Positions 8,715-14,844 of a stretch of DNA of 64,000 bases are shown here, piece by piece. Numbering within the stretch: the stretch's first letter is position 1; every line of letters begins with the position of its first letter. The DNA comes from NCEH01 sp002257205 (GTDB lineage Bacteria; Pseudomonadota; Alphaproteobacteria; Rhizobiales; Xanthobacteraceae): the NCBI RefSeq assembly GCF_043195105.1, contig NZ_JBAFWO010000001.1; one strand, written 5' to 3'. The translations under genes were made by a program, and so were the position numbers. A model generated the notes under the pieces. The model did not search any database and was not told where the DNA came from. It was given only the letters and a program-made list of their open reading frames with translations.

Positions 8715-9599
8715 CTATTGTGGTTTGGGCGCGTTAACCGGAACCGCATTTTCCTTCACCACGGTCGCGAAGGCGGTCGCCTCCAGGATCGCGGTGCCGA
8801 TCATGGTGGCGACCGAGACCTTGAACGGCGCCAGCAGGCGGGTGCCGGCAACCGGCACCAGCCATACGTACATCTCTTTGTTTTCCTGCATGTATTTAAC
8901 GGTGTAGCGGGTTGGCCGGTGCCCCGCGACGGGGGTGTAGGCGGCGCGGCACACCACGGCCGGGCCGCTGTAGCCTTTGGCCAGCTTCACCTGTTCCACC
9001 CGCAGATAGCTCAGCGAGATGTCGTAGCGCTGGCGGCCGTCGAACACCGGGATCGACCGGTCGCAGGCGGCGGCGGAGAGCATGTCGACGGTGCCGGGCA
9101 CATAGACGAAGGCGCCGCTCATGGGATCGATGACGTTGGTGAGATGGGCCTCGGTGATTTCCACGCGATCCGGCAGGGGCTTGATGGGCGGCTCGACCAC
9201 CAGTTCCTTCACCGCGTTGTTCACCACCGCGAACCGCACGCCCTCGGTCTTGCCATCCGCCTCGGCCGCGACCGCGAACACCTGCGGCACCACTTTGCCC
9301 ATGCCGATGGCGCCGCGCGCCGCGACGCTGCCCTTGCCGGAGGAGACCGCGCGCAGGACACCGGTGATGCGGCCGGTGGCGGCGATTTCGTAGCTCGTGC
9401 CGGTGGCCTCGGCCACCAGGGTGGCGCGGCCGATCTCGACCCCGCCCACGCTAAGGGAATATTTCGCATCGAGCCGCCCGTCGGCCCGCGCGGCGCCAAT
9501 CGCCGCCGGCAGGACCGCGCCCAGGCACAGCGCGAAGGCCGCGAACGGCCCCAGGCGGTGGAGGAGGCGACCCACAAGGGAAGCAACGTCGATCATCAT
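8715..9599 (-). CDS. DUF3108 exported protein
   Basis: The protein has about 294 residues. It has a hydrophobic signal-like segment (LGPFAAFALCLGAVLPAAIGAARA) and then the DUF3108 pattern: YSLSVGGVEIGRATL near the start and LPDRVEITEAHLTNVIDPMS in the middle. Members are periplasmic beta-rich proteins of unknown role. Two ATGs are adjacent at 9599 and 9596; an AGGA lies about 5 bases upstream. A longer in-frame extension is proline-rich and unlikely. It ends facing the upstream region of the glutamine-synthetase-like gene. Confidence 0.85.
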   Translation of the reverse strand: MMIDVASLVGRLLHRLGPFAAFALCLGAVLPAAIGAARADGRLDAKYSLSVGGVEIGRATLVAEATGTSYEIAATGRITGVLRAVSSGKGSVAARGAIGMGKVVPQVFAVAAEADGKTEGVRFAVVNNAVKELVVEPPIKPLPDRVEITEAHLTNVIDPMSGAFVYVPGTVDMLSAAACDRSIPVFDGRQRYDISLSYLRVEQVKLAKGYSGPAVVCRAAYTPVAGHRPTRYTVKYMQENKEMYVWLVPVAGTRLLAPFKVSVATMIGTAILEATAFATVVKENAVPVNAPKPQ

Positions 9600-9764
9600 T
9601 GGGTCCTGGAAAGGCGGCGGTTCGGCACCCGGCGGAGCGTCCGGCCCTGCTGCTGTCTCCCGAATGCCGGGCGAAGGCGGCTGAACTGTGGCTCCCGGGC
9701 GTGGCACATGGCGGCGATTCGGGCCGAAAAATGACCCGCAGCGCCGCTCGAGAGGTGTTGGTTA

Positions 9765-9903
9765 TTGACTTCCCACCTCAGAGTCACGATCTTCTGTGTC
9801 CGCTCTTGGTCGGGGGCTTCTGGCTGCGCGCTTCCATATGAAGTTGCGCGCCGATTCCCTAAGCCGCGCGCGATCCAATTTAATGGCAGAGGAGATTTTC
9901 GCC
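9765..9903 (+). promoter_or_regulatory. infC leader with strong ribosome binding site before an ATT start
   Basis: A possible -35 box, TTGACT, lies at 9765-9770 with only a poor -10 (GATCTT) 17 bases later, so the promoter is tentative. The clear element is GAGGAG (9889-9894), nine bases before ATT at 9904. IF3 autoregulates its own translation through a non-canonical start codon in the bacteria studied. The arrangement here fits that mechanism. Confidence 0.5.
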
Positions 9904-10440
9904 ATTCGTCGCCCCATGAGACCCGTCGCGCCGGAAAAGGATGGACCGCGCGTCAATGAGGAAATCCGCATCCGCGAAGTGCAGCTGATCGACCAGGATG
10001 GGCAGAACCGCGGTGTGGTGGCAATCCGCGATGCCCTCCAGCTCGCGCAGGAAGCCGGCCTCGATCTCGTGGAGATCGCGCCCAATTCCGCCCCGCCCGT
10101 CTGCAAGATCCTCGATTTTGGCCGGTTCAAGTATCAGAACCAGAAGAAGGCCAGCGAGGCGCGCAAGAAGCAGAAGGTGGTCGAGGTCAAGGAAATCAAG
10201 CTGCGGCCCGGCATCGACACGCATGACTACGAAGTGAAGATGCGCTCCATGCAGCGGTTCTTCGAAGAGGGCGACAAGGTGAAGGTCACCCTGCGCTTCC
10301 GTGGCCGTGAGATGGCGCATCAGGACATCGGCTACAAGCTGCTGCAGAAGCTGCGCGACGATGTCGCCACCATCGCCAAGGTGGAAGCCGAGCCGATGCT
10401 GGAAGGCCGGCAGATGATCATGATCCTGGCGCCGCGCTGA
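9904..10440 (+). CDS. infC: translation initiation factor IF-3 (ATT start codon)
   Basis: From the ATT the protein is 178 residues, the normal IF3 length. It starts (M)RRPMRPVAPEKDGPRVNEEIR, which matches the N-terminus of alphaproteobacterial IF3. The N-domain carries VQLIDQDG and DLVEIAP; the linker has KKASEARKKQK; the C-domain has the signature IKLRPGIDTHDYEVK. IF3 binds the 30S subunit and proofreads initiation. In-frame ATG codons upstream (9838, 9883) would add an unconserved leader, so the ATT with its GGAG is preferred; the next ATG (9916) would remove conserved residues. It is separated from rpmI by two opposite-strand genes. Confidence 0.95.
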   Translation: MRRPMRPVAPEKDGPRVNEEIRIREVQLIDQDGQNRGVVAIRDALQLAQEAGLDLVEIAPNSAPPVCKILDFGRFKYQNQKKASEARKKQKVVEVKEIKLRPGIDTHDYEVKMRSMQRFFEEGDKVKVTLRFRGREMAHQDIGYKLLQKLRDDVATIAKVEAEPMLEGRQMIMILAPR

Positions 10441-10476
10441 GCGGCGACGGAAACACGGTCCGAACCATCGTCGACC

Positions 10477-10508
10477 AAAAAGCCCGGATCTCTCGATCCG
10501 GGCTTTTT
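10477..10508 (+). terminator. Rho-independent terminator of infC
   Basis: A perfect 14 bp stem (AAAAAGCCCGGATC, 10477-10490, with its complement at 10495-10508) closes a TCTC loop and ends in five T. It lies 36 bases after the infC stop. It therefore ends infC transcription before the rpmI-rplT genes. Confidence 0.92.
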
Positions 10509-10582
10509 CTTTGGCGTCAGCCCGAGCGGGCGGGCGGGATTCGCATCCCGGAACGCTCCGCCGCTCTCAGGCGGGTGTGCCG

Positions 10583-11026
10583 TCAGGGGCAGGGATGGCG
10601 CACGCCGTCATAGCCGAGATAGGTGCCACTGGCGGGATCGAAGGACCGGTACTTCGAGGAGCAATAGGCGATCCAATTGCCCTGCGGCGGGGCGGAATTC
10701 GCCGCATTGGCCGCGCTCGCCGCCGCCGCGCCCAACATCAGCCCGCCGACCACACCGGCTGCGACCGCCGCGCCATTGTTGTTGCAGCCGCCCCAGCCGC
10801 AATTGCGATAGCCGTAGCGCGGGCCGTAATAACGCGGTCCCGGACCACGCCAGCCGGGACCCCGCCAGCCGGGGCCACGCGGGCCGTGCCATTGCACATT
10901 GGTCAGCGAACCCGCGTCCGCCGTGAGGCCGGCCGGGGCGGGCCGCAGCGGCTGCGCCTGCGCGCCGGACAGGGTGAAGGCCGCGCTGAGACTAGCGGCG
11001 GCAATGAGAGAAAGGGTCTTGCGCAT
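10583..11026 (-). CDS. BA14K-family secreted protein, copy 1
   Basis: A 147-residue protein. A signal peptide (residues 1-24, cut after AQA) is followed by a Gly/Trp/Arg/Tyr-rich low-complexity stretch (GPGWRGPGWRGPGPRYYG), a glycine/alanine-rich segment and the BA14K C-terminal motif IAYCSSKYRSFDPASGTYLGYDG..HPC. BA14K was first described as a Brucella immunoreactive, lectin-like protein. The cellular role is unclear. The start ATG 11026 has AAGGAG about 9 bases upstream. It lies on the strand opposite to the translation genes it interrupts, and is a paralogue of the next gene. Confidence 0.9.
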   Translation of the reverse strand: MRKTLSLIAAASLSAAFTLSGAQAQPLRPAPAGLTADAGSLTNVQWHGPRGPGWRGPGWRGPGPRYYGPRYGYRNCGWGGCNNNGAAVAAGVVGGLMLGAAAASAANAANSAPPQGNWIAYCSSKYRSFDPASGTYLGYDGVRHPCP

Positions 11027-11311
11027 CGGATGCTTCTCCTTTGGGAAAGGAAACGCCCAGGAGGCGGAAAAGATCGCCGCCCTCACGCCCCTGTGATTGC
11101 GAGGCGTGCGGCGGCAGCGTCCGGGGAGGACCGAGCGCAGCGCAAACCTTCGGTTCGAAAACCCTGCGCCAGCACCCGTTCGCCGGGAAAACCGTGCGGC
11201 GAATGTGTCCACGGCAGAAGGATGGACGATAGAAGAGGGGACGATAGAGAGGCGCAGAAACGGCGCGCGCGGGCGGCGCCGTTCCTGGCGGGGAGATCGA
11301 GGGCTGCGGAC

Positions 11312-11932
11312 TCAGGGGCAGGGATGCCGCCGTCCGTCATAGCCGAGGAAGGTTCCGGTGCGCGGGTTGTAGGAGCGATAGCGCTGGGAGCAATAGGCGA
11401 CCCAATTGGTGCCGGGCCCAGGCCCCTGGTTGGCCGCCAGCGCCGCCGCCGAGCCGATCACGACGCCGGTGGCCACGGCGCCGCCATAGCCCCATCCGGG
11501 ACCCCAGCCGCCGCCCCATCCGGGACCCCAGCCCCAGCCGGGGCCATAGACCGGCGCATAGCCCCAGCGGGGACCCCAGCCCGGCCGGCCCCATCCCGGA
11601 CCCCAGCCGGAACGATTCCAGCCCGGGCCCGGACCCCAGGCCGGCCGCCCGGCCCAGCCGGGCCGTCCCCAGCCGGGGCGTCCCGCCCATCCGGCGCCGC
11701 CCCATCCGGGACGTCCGTGCCAGCCGCGGCCGCCCCATCCCGGGCGTCCGCCCCAGCCGCGACGATATTGCACCTGCTCGATGGGAAAAGCGGCCGTGCT
11801 GGTCGCTTTCGCGCTCAAGGGCTGCATCGCCCCGAGCCGCAAAGCCTGCGCGCCGGCCGGCGCCATACTGAACGCAAAGCCCGCCACCGCGAGGGCGGCG
11901 GTGAAGACTGAAACACGCAAAGGCGTCCTCAT
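11312..11932 (-). CDS. BA14K-family secreted protein, copy 2 (glycine/tryptophan-rich)
   Basis: The product is about 206 residues, with a signal peptide (cleavage near AGAQA) and a long run of GWG/GRPGW/GPGW repeats spanning about residues 50-145. It ends in the same C-terminal BA14K motif as copy 1 (WVAYCSQRYRSYNPRTGTFLGYDG..HPC). The two ATGs at 11938 and 11932 are in frame. AGGAG abuts 11938 directly, so 11932, with six bases of spacing, is the better start. The repeat-rich middle has probably expanded by slippage relative to copy 1. A tandem paralogue pair. Confidence 0.9.
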   Translation of the reverse strand: MRTPLRVSVFTAALAVAGFAFSMAPAGAQALRLGAMQPLSAKATSTAAFPIEQVQYRRGWGGRPGWGGRGWHGRPGWGGAGWAGRPGWGRPGWAGRPAWGPGPGWNRSGWGPGWGRPGWGPRWGYAPVYGPGWGWGPGWGGGWGPGWGYGGAVATGVVIGSAAALAANQGPGPGTNWVAYCSQRYRSYNPRTGTFLGYDGRRHPCP

Positions 11933-12238
11933 CGTCATCTCCTGCCCGGATTCCCGCCGGGCGCAAGGCACGAGGCTCCACGCCTCAATTCGGCAACAAA
12001 GCAGAGCGAACGGGCGCAAAGATGGCGGCTTGAGCCTTGGCGGGCGCCGCCGGCATTTTCCCACGCGCGGTTTTGCAAGGGGAGCCGGCTTGCGTTTCGC
12101 GTGACAGTCCTGTAACGAGTGCGGCCTTCGAACCGGCCGGCGACAAGGGCTGCCGTGTTGGTTCTTTTCGCTCATATCAACAAAAGGCTGAATGCCCCGT
12201 GCGGCAACGTGCGGCGGATGGCGGTCACGGAGAGCAAA
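11933..12238. other. intergenic region between BA14K copy 2 and rpmI
   Basis: Divergent promoter region of about 300 bases. It must hold the rpmI-rplT promoter, because infC is terminated upstream and the two BA14K genes face away. I could not pick convincing -35/-10 boxes. No open frame with a ribosome binding site is visible. An L20-type autoregulatory leader is possible but cannot be judged by eye. Confidence 0.4.
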
Positions 12239-12439
12239 ATGCCCAAGATGAAGACCAAGTCGGGAGCAAAAAAACGCTTCCGTCTGACGGGTACCGGGAA
12301 AGTTATCGCCGCCCAGGCCGGTAAGCGGCACGGGATGATCAAGCGGACCAATGCCCAGATCCGCAACCAGCGCGGCACCACCATCCTTTGCGAGAGCGAT
12401 GGACGGGTGATCCGCAAGTCGTTCCTGCCGAACGGCTGA
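12239..12439 (+). CDS. rpmI: 50S ribosomal protein L35
   Basis: A 66-residue basic protein beginning MPKMKTKSGAKKRFRLTGTG, with the L35 pattern KRHGMIKRT and ending RVIRKSFLPNG. The start is set by GGAG (12229-12232) six bases upstream. It is part of the large subunit and is co-transcribed with rplT, 27 bases downstream. It normally follows infC directly; here infC is 1.8 kb away with two antisense genes between. Confidence 0.98.
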   Translation: MPKMKTKSGAKKRFRLTGTGKVIAAQAGKRHGMIKRTNAQIRNQRGTTILCESDGRVIRKSFLPNG

Positions 12440-12466
12440 CGCACTGCGATCTGAAGGAGATCATCC

Positions 12467-12829
12467 ATGGCCCGCGTGAAACGTGGCGTAACTTCCCACG
12501 CCAAGCATAAGAAGGTCTATGAAGCCGCAAAGGGCTTCTATGGCCGTCGCAAGAATACCATCCGCGCAGCGAAGTCGGCCGTCGAACGGTCGATGCAATA
12601 TGCCTATCGCGATCGCAAGGTGAAGAAGCGCACGTTCCGCGCGCTCTGGATCCAGCGCATCAACGCCGGCGTGCGCGAACTCGACCTCGGCCTCACCTAT
12701 GGCGGCTTTATCAACGGTCTCGCGAAGGCGGGGATCGAAGTCGACCGCAAGGTGCTCTCGGATATCGCCATCCATGAGCCCGAGGCGTTCAAGGCCCTGG
12801 TGGAGAAGGCCAAGGCCGCTCTGGCCTGA
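12467..12829 (+). CDS. rplT: 50S ribosomal protein L20
   Basis: The 120-residue product starts MARVKRGVTSHAKHKK and contains the conserved GFYGRRKNTIRAAKSAVERSM and FRALWIQRINAGVRELDL stretches. L20 binds 23S rRNA early in 50S assembly and represses its own operon in bacteria where this has been tested. A GAAGGAGA ribosome binding site precedes the ATG. It is in an operon with rpmI and is followed by a terminator. Confidence 0.98.
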   Translation: MARVKRGVTSHAKHKKVYEAAKGFYGRRKNTIRAAKSAVERSMQYAYRDRKVKKRTFRALWIQRINAGVRELDLGLTYGGFINGLAKAGIEVDRKVLSDIAIHEPEAFKALVEKAKAALA

Positions 12830-12866
12830 GGCCTTATCAGGCGCGACCCGCCCGACCGAGACTGAC

Positions 12867-12898
12867 AAGCCCCGCGCGGAGATCCGTTCGGGGCTTTT
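12867..12898 (+). terminator. Rho-independent terminator after rplT
   Basis: AAGCCCCG (12867-12874) pairs with CGGGGCTT (12889-12896) around a GC-rich loop and runs into TTTT. It lies about 38 bases after the rplT stop and separates the ribosomal-protein unit from pheS. Confidence 0.8.
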
Positions 12899-12942
12899 CG
12901 CTTTGCGCGCGCCGTGACTATAAATTGCGCCGATTTCATCCC

Positions 12943-13062
12943 GTCATGGCCGGGCTTGTCCCGGCCATCCCCGCGCTGCCGTCAGTGCCCGCCTTGTCGA
13001 AGGGTGGGCAGGCCGGACGAGCGTGGATCCCCGGACAAGCCCGGGGATGACGGCATAACGCA
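12943..13062. repeat. intergenic palindromic repeat (CGTCATGGCCGGGCTTGTCC type)
   Basis: The sequence starts CCGTCATGGCCGGGCTTGTC and ends with the complementary-looking GGACAAGCCCGGGGATGACGG, so the whole element can fold on itself. A partial copy lies at about 44633-44690. Elements of this kind are common between genes in Bradyrhizobium/Xanthobacter relatives. It sits just before pheS and may be transcribed as part of its leader. Confidence 0.75.
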
Positions 13063-13087
13063 TGGCTGTATCTGAAGGCCTCAATCC

Positions 13088-14197
13088 ATGTCCGAGCTCG
13101 TTTTGACCGATCATCCCGGCCTCGATGCCCTGGAGCGCGAGGTTTCCGCCGGGATTCTCGCGGCGGGAGACGAAGCCGCGCTCGAAGCGGTGCGCATCGC
13201 CGCCCTCGGCAAGAAGGGCAGCGTCTCCGAACTGCTGAAATCGCTCGGCGGCATGACCCCGGACGAGCGCAAGACCATGGGTCCGGCCATCAACGGCCTG
13301 CGCGACCGGGTGCAGGGCCTGCTGGCCGTCCGTAAGGAGGCACTGAAGTCCGCCGCCCTGGAAGCGCGCCTCGCCACCGAACGGGTGGACGTGAGCCTGC
13401 CGGTGCGCGAGCCGCGCGCCGAAATCGGCCGGGTGCATCCCATCACCCAGGTCACGGAAGAATTGACGGCGATTTTCGCGGACATGGGCTTCTCCGTTGC
13501 GGAAGGGCCCGATATCGAGACCGATTTCTATAATTTCACCGCGCTGAACTTCCCCGCCGGCCACCCGGCGCGGGAGATGCACGACACCTTCTTCCTGCCG
13601 CCCAATGCCGAGGGCGAACGCAAGGTGCTGCGCACCCACACCTCCCCGGTGCAGGTGCGCACCATGATGAGCAAGACCCCGCCGATCCGCGTCATCTGTC
13701 CCGGCCGCACCTATCGCTGCGACAGCGACCAGACCCATACCCCCATGTTCCACCAGGTGGAGGGGCTGGTGATCGACAAGGGCTCCCACATGGGCCACCT
13801 GAAGTGGATCCTGCAGGAATTCTGCAAGGCCTTCTTCGAGGTGGAGAATGTGACGATGCGCTTTCGCCCGTCCTTCTTCCCCTTCACCGAGCCGAGCATG
13901 GAAGTGGATATCCAGTGCGACCGCTCGCGCCCCGGCGAGATCCGCTTCGGCGAGGGCAATGACTGGCTGGAGATTTTGGGCTGCGGCATGGTGCATCCCA
14001 ATGTGCTGCGCAATTGCGGCATCGACCCGGACATCTACCAGGGCTTTGCCTGGGGCATGGGCATCGACCGCATCGCCATGCTGAAATACGGCATGAGCGA
14101 CCTGCGCGCCTTCTTCGAGGCGGATGTGCGCTGGCTCTCCCGCTACGGCTTCCGCCCGCTGGACTTCCCGACCTTGGCCGGTGGGTTGAGCGCGTGA
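13088..14197 (+). CDS. pheS: phenylalanyl-tRNA synthetase alpha subunit
   Basis: A 369-residue class II synthetase subunit. The N-terminal coiled coil (about 1-90) includes GKKGSVSELLK; class II motifs follow with HPITQVTEE, HTSPVQVR, the FRPSFFPFTEPSMEVDI segment and motif 3 GMGIDRIAMLKYG. With PheT it forms the alpha2-beta2 enzyme that charges tRNA-Phe. The start ATG 13088 follows a palindromic repeat. pheT follows after an unrelated 174-residue gene, unlike the usual direct pheS-pheT junction. Confidence 0.98.
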   Translation: MSELVLTDHPGLDALEREVSAGILAAGDEAALEAVRIAALGKKGSVSELLKSLGGMTPDERKTMGPAINGLRDRVQGLLAVRKEALKSAALEARLATERVDVSLPVREPRAEIGRVHPITQVTEELTAIFADMGFSVAEGPDIETDFYNFTALNFPAGHPAREMHDTFFLPPNAEGERKVLRTHTSPVQVRTMMSKTPPIRVICPGRTYRCDSDQTHTPMFHQVEGLVIDKGSHMGHLKWILQEFCKAFFEVENVTMRFRPSFFPFTEPSMEVDIQCDRSRPGEIRFGEGNDWLEILGCGMVHPNVLRNCGIDPDIYQGFAWGMGIDRIAMLKYGMSDLRAFFEADVRWLSRYGFRPLDFPTLAGGLSA

Positions 14198-14210
14198 ACC
14201 ACCTTGAATT

Positions 14211-14291
14211 CCCCTCCCCCCTTGCGGGGGAGGGCTTTAAAATGCTGTTTCCGCTCCCTCTCCCGCATGCGGGGGAGGGCTGGGGAGGGGG
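14211..14291. repeat. two inverted CCCTCTCCCGC-family repeats after pheS
   Basis: Copies at about 14211-14234 and 14254-14291 have the hairpin core CTCCCxCxTGCGGGGGAG. They fill the pheS-DUF559 gap. They belong to the same family as those at 7.0, 14.7, 54.25, 59.4 and 62 kb. Confidence 0.75.
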
Positions 14292-14319
14292 AATGCAACG
14301 CTTCCTTCAGGAGCACGCC

Positions 14320-14844
14320 ATGGTGGAGGACGACCCGAAGCCGCGCTGGCATGTCGGCCGCGTTCAGCGCGCCCGTGCCCGCGATTTGCGTGCCTCGCCC
14401 ACCGATGCCGAGCAGGTGCTCTGGTTTGAACTGCGCGCCCATCGGCTCGATGGCCTGCGCTTTCGCCGACAGTATCCGCTCGCCGGCTATATCGTTGATT
14501 TCGCTTGCCTATCCGCACGTCTGATCCTTGAAGTGGACGGCGGGCAGCATTATCAGGAGCCCGGCCGCACGAGTGATGCGCGGCGTGATGCCGTCTTCGC
14601 CTCAAAGGGCTTTCGGGTTCTTCGCTTCAGCAATCTCGACGTGCTGAAGAACCTGTCGGGCGTGCTTGAAGCCATCGTCGCGGCGGCCTCGACCGCTCTG
14701 CCCCCTCCCAACCCTCCCCCGCAAGCGGGAGAGGGCTATGCCGACCCTTCGAAAATCATTGATCCACCTTCATCGCAGGCTTCTCCGCCCCCTCTCCCGC
14801 TTGCGGGGGAGGGCTGGGGAGGGGGAAGCGGAGCATCAGAATGA
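14320..14844 (+). CDS. DUF559 endonuclease-like protein with a repeat-encoded tail
   Basis: This 174-residue protein has the DUF559 core: RARDLRASPTDAEQVLWFELRAHRL, FRRQYPLAGYIVDFAC, LILEVDGGQHY and GFRVLRFSNLDVLKN. DUF559 is a Vsr/restriction-endonuclease-like fold (PD-(D/E)xK-type residues D and E-V-D); activity is unproven for most members. AGGAG six bases before ATG 14320 decides the start. The last ~45 residues (PPPNPPPQAGEG, PPLPLAGEGWGGG) are encoded by two palindromic repeats. The TGA overlaps the pheT ATG by ATGA, suggesting translational coupling. Confidence 0.85.
   Translation: MVEDDPKPRWHVGRVQRARARDLRASPTDAEQVLWFELRAHRLDGLRFRRQYPLAGYIVDFACLSARLILEVDGGQHYQEPGRTSDARRDAVFASKGFRVLRFSNLDVLKNLSGVLEAIVAAASTALPPPNPPPQAGEGYADPSKIIDPPSSQASPPPLPLAGEGWGGGSGASE
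14699..14825. repeat. palindromic repeats inside the 3' end of the DUF559 gene
   Basis: Two inverted copies (about 14699-14736 and 14788-14825) of the CCCTCTCCCGC family are read through as codons, giving proline/glycine-rich tails. They lie immediately upstream of pheT. Confidence 0.7.
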
